A stretch of DNA of 64,000 nucleotides from Collybiopsis luxurians FD-317 M1. Taxonomy: Eukaryota > Basidiomycota > Agaricomycetes > Agaricales > Omphalotaceae. Positions within the stretch are counted from its first letter, which is position 1; the number at the start of each line of letters is the position of its first letter. The stretch lies in the NCBI GenBank assembly GCA_000827265.1, contig KN834801.1:150711-214710 (forward strand). The letters are read 5' to 3'. The notes under the pieces were generated by a model. It saw nothing but the letters and a program-made list of their open reading frames with translations. It did no database searches and was not told the DNA's origin. Made by a program: the position numbers and the translations under genes. Positions 53,557 to 64,000 of this stretch are shown here, one piece after another.

Positions 53557-54925
53557 ATGCACGCAGAGTTTGATGCTCGCGCCACATATAGTGTCAACCG
53601 GGTCCGTTGTCCAGTAAAAATCCTCCCCTCATTATACTTCATTGTTAATTCGGTGGCTGGCCCGCCATATACCCAGACTTCAAAGTCTTTCTTATGTCCC
53701 AGCTTGCTAATTCGAACGTCGCGTCTACTCCTGGGGTTATGTCAGTTAGGTGAGGATTGAAGTGATTTAACGTCAATTATAAGAATAGCTCAACCTCGAA
53801 ATGCTACGCAAATTGTAGCAGTTACATTTTCACGAACAACGCCAGAGTTGGTACGAGATTATGCTGGTAGCACTATCCAATTCGCATCTCATGAGTTCCC
53901 TTCCCGCTTCCTGCAGTTACGGAAGTTTTCACTTCGATTGTGAGCGATGCCCCAGCCACGGAGACAGTCCCTGCCGGAGACAGTGGAACCTCTGCGTTTG
54001 GCACCACAATTGGCACCGACGGCGATTCTTCCACATTCACCTTCGCACCTACCAGTAAACCAACTAGTACCAGAGCCACGCCCAACTCGGAAGGTGCGAG
54101 CAATGTTGGTAGACCTGCGAAGAACAAGCGCTTACCCGGGCCATTACAGATACCTCTACTTCTGACTCAAACACTGCAACTTCCAGTTCAACTCCAACCC
54201 AGGAAACTACAAGGTTTGGCATTTTGGCGTTGGTCAAGCACTTAGTTATCATTATTGACTATAAATTCGGTCTCCAGTGCTGCGACTTCCGGCTCAACTT
54301 CAAGTTTGAGCGCGGAAACTACAAGGTTCGCCGTTTGACAAGCAGTAAGTTATTGACCACGATTGGGTCTTCTTTTCCTGTAGTGCGCAGACATCCCTCG
54401 CCACGACCAATGATCATAAATCGGCATCTGCAGCTATCATCGTGGGCAGTGCTGTGGGATCAGTAGTCGCGTTGATCATTGTCACACTCACCATTCTTAT
54501 TATTCTCCGTCGACGAGCACGGTCTCGTCGTATCGTATGGAACCGGTTAACGAACCCACTCTTGACGGAGCTGGAACCTTCTGCTCTCCCGGAAGTCGAA
54601 CAGGAAAACCACCGCGGACTCGTCACCGGTAGCGAAGAAAGGGGTAATTACTCTAATAAACTAGTCGCGCGGAATACAACTGACAGCATCTCTGGCACCA
54701 GTGTCGCTCAAAGCCAGAGAAGCGGGCTTTAGTACGGTGGCTACTACTACGCCCAGCACCACTGGTAATTCGCAGCCCGGAGGAACCAATGTCGAAACTC
54801 AGTTGGCGTCCTTGCAGGATACGGTTACTCGGGTGATGGAACGTGTTCAATGGCTCCAAACTCGGGCAGAACTCGAAGGAAGCTCAGCGGCGGAAGGACC
54901 TCCTCCGACTTATGCGTCCAAATAG
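53557..54925 (+). pseudogene. SKG6-type membrane protein, copy E, frameshifted
   Basis: Exons 53,917-about 54,092 (VFTSIVSDAPATETVPAGDS), 54,150-54,213, 54,278-54,325 and 54,384 onward join in phase 2. The membrane helix (SAAIIVGSAVGSVVALIIVT) is followed by LRRRARSRR. The frame that crosses the membrane stops at 54,730-54,732. The conserved tail (ETQLASLQDTVTRVMERVQW and then PPPTYASK) is in another frame, which is closed by a stop at about 54,662. A single frameshift therefore lies between 54,663 and 54,732, with no plausible intron there. Either the copy is dead or the assembly has a one-base error. Upstream exons are unclear. Confidence 0.65.
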
Positions 54926-56093
54926 GTAATATATTATTACTTACCTACTTTCATTTGATCTTGGTCGTGATGATGGATTATGGGTTTATGTTTTACTGTT
55001 TACCATTTATCGCATCGTAACTTACTAACATTCAATCCTTCTACATAATACTTAATGGGATGCAGTTCATCACTGCCAATGGCACAGTGGCACATAGAAT
55101 GGTTTTTCACGTCAACTTTGGAATTGTCTGGTTTGTTTTGCTTTTTGGACTGTTGATATTTCCCTGCCTTCCATTCTCGTGTTAACTGTTGTGATGATTG
55201 TCAGATATGAAGTCATTGTACTGCTACTGCTACTGCTCCTTGTCATGCAATACGTAGCTATATATAACGACTCACCTCAGTTGATAGTAGACTAACGGAT
55301 ATGGTGGCTGCAGTAAGCGGTAACAACTATGCCATCTGACAAGATAAACGACACTAGTAACCGACACCCGCTGCCCCCCGGCCCAAAACAATCCGTCTTT
55401 CATGTTCTGATACATGTTGTATCCAAACATCCGCGTGCTTGAGAGGCCAGGCGCGCAGGTACGCGAGTGATATCCAGGCTCTGTTAGCATCAATCTGCCA
55501 ACCAGATCCGGTCACAAAATTGGCGCCCTAGTCGAACCCCGGCGGAAAACCCCAAAGGCCCGTTATTCAAGTTGAATCGCCTCATTCGAACAAGGAGAGC
55601 TGCGGCTTTGGAAAAATAAAAATATGCGTGACACGGTCCCAGAGGGAAGTAACTGGGAGGTAGCTTATCACCATCTCAAGGCCTTCGTTAAGACAGTTCC
55701 GAGTCCCATAATAATGCGGTATAACCAAGTTCACGCGTTGTTGGCTTTACACCCTCACGGGAGCTCCGAGTCTGACGTTCTCCGTAGTGAAGTCCAGGCC
55801 CAGGTGAAAAGCCGAGAAGAGATTCTGGGAGGATAGGCCTCCAAACGTGTACTGAAGGAGATTTGGCACGAACAGCCAAAACCGAAAAAAAAGTGCTGAA
55901 GGAGCATATTCCGATGACGAGCCACGGAGGTGGAGCTGAGAAAAAGAATGGCACGGCAGAGCAGGAGCAACGAGTACTCATTCATGGAAAGAACCAACAA
56001 TACACATACATAAAGCAGCAGTTTCGTACGATTACATCGAATCCAAATAACATATTATATCAACTCTCGATCCCGACTCAGCGGACACCTGAC
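54926..56093. other. Intergenic, nothing recognised
   Basis: No motif or repeat is supported. An open frame at 55,624-55,836 has no recognisable features. Confidence 0.45.
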
Positions 56094-56978
56094 CTAGTCG
56101 ACGTTGATTGTGCCGTCGATGAGGTATAGCATACCATTTGACGCCTGTTAGAGCATAGCATGAGGGAGTAGGGAGGGAAGAGATTGGTATTCAAGAATTA
56201 GCTGGTCAAAGGAGCATGAAACGTACCGTCTTCGAACTCAAAATCCGAATCCTACTCTCCCCATCTCGAACCTCAACTTCATTCGTCTCAAGTACGAAGG
56301 AAACAGATTTGCCCTCGAGAAGGGTATCGTACGTCGTCGTCTTCGTCGGGTCGGAGTCGGAAGGAAAGTCGAGTGGGGAAGTCTGGTGGATAGAATTGCA
56401 TATTAGATACGAAGACAATGATAGAGCGTAATGCGGGGTAGACGCAGGAACGTACGGGTATAATATGAGCTTCCACCCATCTTTGTACATTCTCTTTCGA
56501 CTGGCGATCATATTCTTGTTCAGAGACTTCAATTTCTTGACCGTTGTTCGATGGAGGACTTTGATGTCTAAAATACGACCAAGTGATAAGAGAACTACTC
56601 GCAGTGAGCTATGAACCATACGCACGGTTTCCTCGCCAGCGCCATAACAGCCTTATTCGTAGGGACCAACAGCATCAGCCCTCCTTTGCCCGTGACATCA
56701 TCCAGAAAATGGGCGGCCTGTTCCGCAGGTGGTGTACTGAACAGCTCAGAAAGAGACAACTCCCTAGCGTACGAGTAGAATATAGAAGCTGATGATTCTA
56801 TAGTAAGCAGGTCGGCAAGAGTGGGTAAGCCATTCGTTTTCCATGGCGCAGATTCAGACATATCGTATTCGGGTGATGATGAGGGGTTAGTTATGGGTAT
56901 TTGGAGGGGATCTGCAGTGGCAGTAACGAAGGGTGATGATACAAGAATTAATGATAAGGAGAAGAGGGTCAACCGCAT
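56094..56978 (-). CDS. Secreted single-domain FAS1 (fasciclin) protein
   Basis: Four exons join exactly: 56,978-56,626, 56,567-56,456, 56,382-56,227 and 56,144-56,094, giving 223 residues. The signal peptide is MRLTLFSLSLILVSSPFVTA. The FAS1 domain starts with LPTLADLLTIESSASIFYSY, includes the H1-like LMLLVPTNKAVMALARKP and VSEQEYDRQSKENVQRWVEA, then DTLLEGKSVSFVLE, and ends with the H2-like ASNGMLYLIDGTINVD. FAS1 proteins usually act in adhesion or the cell wall. No membrane helix or GPI signal follows. This is the intact member of a family with three decayed relatives here (19.5, 27-29 and 60.9 kb). Confidence 0.88.
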
Positions 56979-57009
56979 GGTGTTTGAGCCTTGAGGCGAA
57001 AGCGTTGTT

Positions 57010-57085
57010 GGAGCAGAGAAGACTGGTCTATGATCGCGTGACCGGTTATTTACTCGAAATAAACAATACACAGCCACATCATCCA
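57010..57085 (-). promoter_or_regulatory. Conserved upstream block of FAS1 genes
   Basis: The block with GGTTATTTACTCGAAATAAA then CAATACACAGCCACA recurs upstream of the pseudogene (26,950-27,000, plus strand) and in the relic at 61,000-61,035. Conservation in non-coding sequence of decayed copies may simply reflect recent duplication, but it marks the promoter region. Confidence 0.45.
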
Positions 57086-58074
57086 TGCCGGCGGCGAAGC
57101 GTCATTTGATCCAGGATAAAAACAGCGCTCCAGCCTCCAGTGCACAACAGGAAGAGACCCAGATCCCAGATGCAGTCCGTGGCCATGAAAATTCTGCACG
57201 CTGTGCTATGCTCGGAAGATGATATCAGCTTATTTATTGCTTACCGAACCACGATATTCAAAGCATCGTAGCTTTGTCCTGTTTCCTGCTCCAAGATACG
57301 CACAAGCTCTTCAATTTACAGTATTTTGACCAAATTGGGAGCCCATTGGATCAGAACTACGTAAGTTCCTTCATATGAACATTTCGCTCGCACAGGTCAC
57401 AGCCAAAATTATACTGTACAGCTTGTTGTATGGTTACGTTGTCTTTCTTACCGCTCTCATATCCGTTGGCGACTCGCGACTCGAGGATCAATTCCCAAAT
57501 TAGTAATGTGCCTGAACGTGTACCACTAGATGCATAGAGCAGGTTAACCTCAAGCGTCTTCACCAGCAACTCCAGTTGCTCGGAACTGCGGGGTCCTGCT
57601 GATCATGATTTATATTTCTCTTTGGTTGCACGAGCTATTCGACTCAGGACAAAATTAGAACCTTTGCAACGACGAAGTTCCAGGAACCATTCCTCGGACA
57701 GAGGCCAGTCAGCTCAAGCGGGCTATAAAACTCATTGTGGAATCTATCAATAGTCTGTGGCATGCCAGTATAAGTTGTAACTGAGCTGTAAGTGCTGACA
57801 CGACTAGCTCTTTATCTCGCTTTAGACATTGCTGTGAAATTACAATCAATTTCGCGTTTGGATAATATCACCTTGGTGCCACTCAGACTCAGTTTGTTGT
57901 TTATGTGCATCGACATCTCGCCGTCTGGAAGTTGAATCAGGCACAAGTTACGAATACATAATTCTGGTTGCTACCATTCAATTGGATATTTAACCAACGT
58001 CCTCGCTGCATCCTTCCGGTTCTTTACTTTATAGACTTTGCTTGCAAAACGCCCTAGAGTCTAGAATCTCCCAT
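57086..58074. other. Intergenic, nothing recognised
   Basis: No gene or repeat is supported. The promoter of the DUF6533 gene presumably lies in the right part. Confidence 0.45.
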
Positions 58075-59600
58075 ATGATGTTGTTGAACGAGGCCGAGAT
58101 CCTTCTTCAAAGGTAAGATTTCACACACAGCCTCTTCGACTGCATATAAATGGATGTTCAGGAATTGGTCACTCTTTGTACACCTCGCAGCAGTCGGTGT
58201 GTTCTTTTCCATTGTAAATTTAATTTTTCGCTCAAATCTAAAACCTTGATGTTTTCTCTGAATTTCCTACCTTGCTCGTTCTGATTAGTAATTGCTGTGT
58301 ACGACTATCTCCTCACTTTTACAGCGGAAGTTGAATATTTTTGGCACTCCACTCCCCGGTATGGAGCATTCTTCTTTTATCTTAATCGATACTGCACTCT
58401 CCTGGGCATTGCCCCCGCTGCTATAACCCCGTACTGGTCCCAGGCTTTATTTGATAACAATGTAAGTGAAACGAAAGTGTCGCATACAGTTTGTGCAAAT
58501 TCATTACAACACAGGGGTAAATGATAATCTTATCGAAGCTTCCTAATATTTATGTTCAATCTGATTCGAAAGATGCTCTGCTCTACGGTTATACGGTTGG
58601 ATATTTCCCTTTATAATTCTGTCCATCGTCAGCGGTTCGTATTTTCTTCGGTGACAAAATGTTATTTAAAAGGAAACAGTTCTCTTCATTATCCGACTGT
58701 ATTCGATTTATGGCCGGAGCAAACAAATAGCAGTGTTCTTAACTGCAGTCGCCGGATGCGTACTAGGGAATAGTTTTGTTAGTCTACCTGTTTCTTTTTT
58801 GATGGAATTTAACGGCGGCTTATTGCAGTTTCAACTTCATCTCTACTTGGTAGTGGACAGTGATAATTCCACCCAAGCCCCTTTACCGTCCTCGCTGGAA
58901 AGACAGCTGGGCTGTTTGACATCTTCCTCAAAAAATCAGTGAGAATACGAAGCTATATTCCGAGATGTATCTGTACTAACAACATTCCTCAGAGGTCTCC
59001 GTGCGTTCCTCTTTCACGTCATCAATGTTTAAGTTGTTGATGAATAATTCAGGGATGGTATACACCTGGCTTGGAGTAGTAGTATTTGACCTTTGTGTAT
59101 TTCTTTTGACACTTTGGAAGGCAGTTGAGATGCGCCGCAGTCACAATCTCATCCCGGGCGGAATGATGACAGTGATTATGCGGGACGGTAAATATCGCCA
59201 GTCCAGTTTTCAGTACTATGTACTACTAATTGCCTTATGATTTATCACTCCTAGGTATCATGTACTTTGGAGTCATCACTATTGCCAACATTGCCAATAT
59301 GATAGTCTGGGGTGTACGGGTTTATTCAATTTCAATTACTTTCGTAGAGCTTATTCTAACCTGTGATGGTGGTACCAGATTGGCTCGGTATATACTATGT
59401 CAAGGTTTGTTGCTTGTGTTCACTATCTTATGCACTTCTTGTAGGGCCTTTGGATTGGAATACTGACTGACTTATCGACTGTGTAAGTGTATCCTGGGTC
59501 AATTGTTCAGCACACTCATATCTCAATCAGGATCTCGAGCATTATGATGTCTCGCCTTATGCTCAACTTGCGAGAGAGAGAATCCAGTAAAATTGATTGA
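58075..59600 (+). CDS. DUF6533-type seven-helix membrane protein
   Basis: Exon 1 (58,075-58,112) MMLLNEAEILLQ, exon 2 (58,162-58,196) NWSLFVHLAAVV, and exon 3 (58,289-58,461) starting IAVYDYLLTFTAEVEYFWHS, the DUF6533 signature of DYLLTF..E..W. Then RYGAFFFYLNRYCTLLGI, CSALRLYGWIFPFIILSIVS (about 58,570), LFIIRLYSIYGRSKQIAVFL (about 58,680-58,740), a loop ending RQLGCLTSSS, YTWLGVVVFDLCVFLLTLWK (about 59,060), TVIMRDG and IMYFGVITIANIANMIVWG (about 59,260-59,310). The C-terminal SRLMLNLRERESSKID ends at TGA 59,600. Order and length suit the family. Some internal exon edges (58,461-58,680) are not settled. Function unknown. Confidence 0.75.
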
Positions 59601-59868
59601 AACCACACTAGAGTACTTATATGCAATTCAGGATTAGGAAGAGTCAAGCAGTGATAGAAGCAATAATTTGGAAGGAAGTGAGATAATGGTGTGAAGGCCC
59701 AAGGGGGAAGCCAGGGTACTGAGAGGTCCATGCATAGAGGTATTGAGCATGTCAAGTTACTATTATGGCACAGTGGTTTGCCAGGAGGTGCCAGATTTTG
59801 GTGCTCAGTTTGCAAGCAGCATCCTGGACTCATAAAATAGCTAAGACAGAATGTAATATGGCTTAAGA

Positions 59869-60159
59869 ATGGTGTATGGCTTTAGAGAGAGAGAAAATGA
59901 GCACTTGCGTGCTCAGATCAGCTTACTGCAAAAGAACATACATACCTCAGGTTTAAACATACAGAATACTAGGATGTCGAGTCGTTCTCTGTCAAAAAGA
60001 CATATTGAATTGGGTAAACAAATGCGCACCATCATCAGAAGAGGTAGGACTCCCACTTTCGCTCTGTCTTCCTTCAACAGTGATATCTCGACCATTGCTG
60101 TGGTAGCTGCTGCATTAGGCGACACTGGTATTAGAAAGCAAGGTGGGAGAATATATTGA
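59869..60159 (+). CDS. Short coiled-coil protein, possible transposase remnant
   Basis: The frame begins near MVYGFRERENEHLRAQISLL, followed by QKNIHTSGLNIQNTR and a basic stretch (SKRHIELGKQMRTIIRRGR), ending at 60,159. The heptad-like start resembles the C-terminal coiled regions of fungal Tc1/pogo-type transposases, but no catalytic part is nearby. Low confidence. Confidence 0.25.
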   Translation: MVYGFRERENEHLRAQISLLQKNIHTSGLNIQNTRMSSRSLSKRHIELGKQMRTIIRRGRTPTFALSSFNSDISTIAVVAAALGDTGIRKQGGRIY

Positions 60160-61786
60160 CGCAATGCCAACATCATGGAAGCCATTGGCGGGGAAGCAGC
60201 TGATGGGGGGAAGATAACCGAAGATGATGCAGATACTGAAGGTGAGCTTCCAGTCCTCATTCAACTCCATTCGATAGGCTCGTGACATGATTTCTTCCCC
60301 CCTGCCATCTATTTATTCTTCCCCTTTTCTAGGTAGTAATTATCTCAAGCTCAAATTAGCTGATAACAAGGCATACTTCAAGCTCTGATTGCAGGGCTAC
60401 TGGCGATGGACCGGTGGGGATAGTTCGGCGTCGCAAGGAAAACTTGAATCAAATCCGCTCAGACCACTCCCTGGAAGCCAGAATTGACGGACCGCAGAGG
60501 TAGCCCAGGACTTGGAATATTTGTATCAGCTTGCGGCTGCATATACGGTTCATAAATGAAGGGTTACTCGCAATTGAAGGGTAGGAAGTGGATTTGATTG
60601 CGGGAGAGGATAATTCAGGGGACCAAGAATTCGTCAAGTGTACGAACATACTATACCGTACCATCTCCTACCCTCTTTTACGCTGTTGGCGATTACCACT
60701 TGTTTCCACACAATGCGCCAAGCGTAAACGGCCTACGAGTCTAGGCTCCGTGTCCTGGTGACCTGTCTCGTTCTGTTAATGGTGTATGCTTTACACCCCG
60801 GGAGCTCAACATTAAAGTATTTCTCAAATAAGATATATACTCTCAATCGATGCAATCCCCGCTCGACGGACAACTAACTTAGTCGTCACTGCAGATAAAA
60901 TATACCATTCGATGCCTGGAAGTTGAAAAGTTAAAGAGCCTCGTGTTGTTGGCGTTGTTGGCGTAGGAATAAAGGGAAGGCTGGTCCGTGCTCTGTTATT
61001 TGCTCCAAATCAACAATACACAGCCACACTCCTGGGCCTCATTCTCCCGAATATTAGCTGACTGCTCTGCTACAACGGTTAATTCATGTGCTTCGTCGAT
61101 TCCTTGGCACTTGTCGTTCCAAAGTTCCAGACGTGTTAGCAAGTAGGCAAATCATGATTACCCGGACTAAGTACTGTGACCGCTGAGCGCTAAGTGACCG
61201 ATTTGCTTGACCCATTATCGAGCGGTATCAGAATTCATCCTCGCGCCCAGTAGTGCATTGCTTGTGGGATGTTAACTGAACATCAAACGACATGGCGTCA
61301 AGGCGGACTTTAATGACTGAATGGGAAATGGGCCAATCCAATGATCAAGGCCGTCGGAGATAGTTGATACTGCCCGAGAACTGTGCCCACATTTTATTCC
61401 CAGGTGGCGTCCTTCTCAACTTCTGATCTTCTCACCTGACATGAAGCTGCCGCATGCTATTCCGAATCTTCATATATTTCATCATCTATCGATATCTGAA
61501 ATGCAGATCCGGATCAAGCAATAAATGCATAATGAACAAATGAAGTATATCAGTTCCCTCGTTATGGTCCGCATCAAGGCCGCGATTTCCGCTCGTCAAT
61601 TCGGACACAAGGCAATGCCGAGTAATTAAACCTTATTTGAAGGCATATAAGAGTACGTCACAAGCTCAATCATTCTTTTCCTCCCGTCCTTCATCATCTT
61701 TGGGCATCAGAGGCTTACTGAGAATATTCGAAGCGCAATGTCAGGTATTGAAAGTCTGCACGACTAGGTCCGAATGGGATACTAAT
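60160..61786. other. Spacer with FAS1 relic
   Basis: Apart from the relic at 60,840-61,035, no feature is recognised. The stretch 61,637-61,786 is open in frame with the NACHT gene and may be its N-terminus. Confidence 0.45.
60840..61035 (-). pseudogene. FAS1 gene relic with internal deletion
   Basis: 60,850-60,925 resembles the last exon and 3' flank of the intact FAS1 gene (CATACCATTTGACGCCTG versus ATACCATTCGATGCCTGG). 61,000-61,035 matches its upstream block (TCCAAATCAACAATACACAG, then CCACA). About 900 bp of gene body is missing between them. Confidence 0.5.
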
Positions 61787-64000
61787 ATGCAACATATAGC
61801 ACACATGTTTCGTGAAGCACACAATTTCACCATTACGGGAGGCCAATTTACGGTCATCTGTGGGTTTTCATTTTAATTTGTAATGGCGAAAATTTTACAA
61901 TGCATCTAACAGCAAGTGATGAATCCACCAAAATCCATGATTGGCTTAAAGCGCCAGACTGTTCAGCTAATTATGTGGCAGCTACCGACAAGAAAACGCC
62001 ACAAACTGGACAATGGATACTAGGCCACCCTGAATTTCAGAAGTGGAAAGCTCATCCCGGTATCCTTTGGATCCAAGGCAGAGGTAAAAACATTTCACTC
62101 TTGTATTTCATTTTCGCTTACAATGGAAATCAGCTGGATCAGGAAAAACAGTTTTGAGGTAAGAAATTGATTACCATCTAAAACATAAATGAAAGGAAAG
62201 AAAAATTTATTATCCAAAAAGTACTACAATTTTAGAAGATATTCAATCAAACTTGGATACAGATGCTATCTGGTACCACTATTTTGATATTCGGGACAAC
62301 ACAGGAAACAAATCTAGTTATCGTGGATTTCTTCTATCTCTTGTCTGGCAGATGGGACTTGATGATGAGGAAGGCATTAACCCAGCCTTACTCAAGTTGT
62401 ATAAAAAGGCCAAACGATATCAACATCCACCAGTCAAAAATTTGGAGGAAATTATTGAAACTATCATCATCCAGCGAAATGGAGGATATCTCCTTGTGGA
62501 TGCTATGGATGAATGCACAGAAGGGACTGAAAAAGTAATGGACTGGTTGTTCCAATTTGCAACAAAATTATGGATTGTGGTGACCAGTAGACACTCTGCA
62601 GATTTGAAGATTGAACGGAGTGCTCTCAAAATAATGCTAGACAATGAAATATCTCATACTGAGATTGATATGGAGACATATATCAAGTCAAAGATATTAA
62701 GTGCTGAATATAACTTTGACTTGAATGAAATGTACTGGCAACATGTAGTGGAGACTTTGAGAAAGGGTTCCACTGGGCAGTAAGTATTTAAATTACATTC
62801 AACTGATAAGGCCATTGTTACTTAGCTATCTGGCAGGTTTCGGTGGGTTGAATGTCAGCTGAAAGAGGTCAAAAAATGCAATGATGTGGAGACTGTGGAG
62901 AAAGTTTTAGAGAATTTGCCCAAGGATCTGGAAGGCATATACTTAAAGGCTGTTCAAGATGCAGAGGAAGGGATGCATGCACAGGATGCCCATCATTTAC
63001 TACTCTGGCTGCTTTATGCATATGAGCCTTTGAATCAGGATCAAGTAGGAGAGATTCTGAAAATCAATGTAATAGAGCAGACTGTAAAGAACAAAGGCAT
63101 GTGGATGAGATTACATGCTATTCTGGACTCTAGCCTTGTTGTCATAGGAAGTAATAATGTGGTTCAGTTTGCACATGCTTCAGTTAAAGAATTTCTAATT
63201 CATTATCAAACATTAACTCAAGTCAAGAATATATTTGAAATAAATGAGATGCTTGCTGATGATATGATAGCTCAAGCATGCATTATCTATATAATGGATG
63301 CAGCCAATAGAGGGGAGAACAATGATGTACAGAAGGAATTCATTTTATGGAACTATGCATGCCAGTACTGGCCAGTACATGCAAGATCTGCAGTAGGGAA
63401 GCAAAAAGATGGCCCACTGGAAAGTCTGACTGGAAATATATTGACAGACTTGGGCAAGGGCTTTTTAATGTGGCGAAAGGAATATGAGAGGAAAACATGG
63501 CACTTTGAAAGAGGAAAGATGAGCACGGCACTATATTATGCAGCAGAAAATAGGTTGATAAAGAGAGTAACAGATATCATAATGGAGAAAAGGGGGGCTA
63601 TTTCTGAAGACAATGGATCCATATCAGAGGTACAGTTATATATTAATTCCCAGTGTGGACAATTGGGGGATGCATTGCAGGCTGCTGTAGGGCAGGCTGG
63701 CAATAATTTTGAATATCTGGATGGTACCCAAAGACATCCCCAAGTGAGACAAATTAAGAACACAGTTTGGGAAAATGTAGAGGATATTACTGCAGCAGTT
63801 GTAACAGTGCTGATTGAAAATGGTGCAGATGTGAATGCCCAGGGTGGTTACTTTGGGAATGCACTCCAAGGAGCTGCACAGAGTGGCAGTAAAGCAGTTG
63901 TAAAGTTGCTGCTGGAAAATGGTGCAGATGTGAATGCCCAGGGTGGTTTCTATGGGAATGCACTCCAAGGAGCTGCACAGAGTGGCAATGAAGCAGTTTT
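61787..64000 (+). CDS. NACHT-ankyrin (NLR/STAND-like) protein, partial
   Basis: Exons 61,787-61,859, 61,913-62,083, 62,134-62,158, 62,222-62,779 and 62,837 to the window end join in frame. The N-terminus has MFREAHNFTITGGQF. Next come KIHDWLKAPDCSANY and TGQWILGHPEFQKW, then the P-loop AGSGKTVLSTTILEDI split over exons 2-4, and Walker B YLLVDAMDEC followed by WIVVTSRH. The winged-helix part includes FRWVECQL, LPKDLEGIYLKAV, LLLWLLYAYEPL and QFAHASVKEFL. Ankyrin repeats begin near 63,790 (VLIENGADVNAQGG, ALQGAAQSGSKAVVKLLLEN). Such proteins are candidate receptors in fungal non-self recognition. The gene is CpG-depleted but open. The 5' end may extend to 61,637, and the 3' end is outside. Confidence 0.85.
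63796..64000 (+). repeat. Near-identical 99-bp ankyrin repeat units
   Basis: AATGGTGCAGATGTGAATGC occurs at 63,819 and 63,918, exactly 99 bp (33 codons) apart. The following GCACTCCAAGGAGCTGCACA is also repeated at 63,861 and 63,960. Only a few bases differ between units, and the array continues past the window end. Confidence 0.9.

Noticed and set aside
54064..54252. Short open frames on the strand opposite the SKG6 genes
   Set aside because: They mirror Ser/Thr-rich coding sequence, which often leaves the opposite strand open. They lack splice sites or motifs of their own.
1..64000. CRISPR arrays, bacterial operons, rRNA genes or phage modules
   Set aside because: None seen. Repeats here are inverted-repeat elements, tandem exons or low-complexity blocks, and the genes are spliced and eukaryotic apart from the epimerase.

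Overview
The window looks like nuclear DNA of a mushroom-forming basidiomycete (Agaricomycetes). Reasons: short GT..AG introns of about 50-75 nt, often with CTNAC branch sites; lineage-typical membrane families (DUF6533, DUF6534, and SKG6-type single-pass proteins with Ser/Thr-rich ectodomains); FAS1 and polyporopepsin-like proteins; a NACHT-ankyrin receptor; and many decayed transposons. It is an accessory, gene-poor, duplication-rich region. Most sequence is relics, repeats or unassigned spacer.

Layout. 0-3.8 kb: a DUF6534 gene broken by a Ty3/gypsy fragment with its 3' half inverted, then an LTR-like AT-rich block and a truncated aspartic protease. 5.1-6.4 kb: SKG6 gene A. 6.4-12.1 kb: CpG-poor decayed elements. 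12.1-13.3 kb: SKG6 gene B (minus). 13.3-18.4 kb: an intron carrying a C/D-box snoRNA-like sequence and SKG6 gene C. 19.5-30.1 kb: duplicated FAS1/aspartic-protease chimeric pseudogenes, two tandem DUF6534 copies, a nested pair of inverted-repeat elements and an SKG6 relic. 31.2-32.4 kb: an intronless NeuC-type UDP-GlcNAc 2-epimerase, probably of bacterial origin. 33.4-42.1 kb: a tandem segmental duplication holding two small secreted-protein genes and a GT15 (Kre2/Ktr) mannosyltransferase, complete in one copy and 5'-truncated in the other. 42.6-45.9 kb: a second snoRNA-like intron and SKG6 gene D. 46-49.7 kb: a GT15 relic, a DUF6534 gene and a MYND fragment. 50-53 kb: repeats. 53.5-54.9 kb: frameshifted SKG6 copy E. 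56.1-57.0 kb: an intact FAS1 gene. 58.1-59.6 kb: a DUF6533 gene. 61.8 kb to the end: a NACHT-ankyrin gene running out of the window.

The genes do not form an obvious pathway. Common themes are the cell surface and secretion (SKG6 sensors, FAS1, secreted proteins, a Golgi mannosyltransferase, serpentine membrane proteins) and repeated local duplication followed by decay. The points most worth follow-up are the paired intronic snoRNA candidates, the NeuC-like gene, the conserved C-terminal PPxY motifs of the SKG6 family, the nested elements with a readable empty site, and the strong CpG depletion of the intact NACHT-ankyrin gene.
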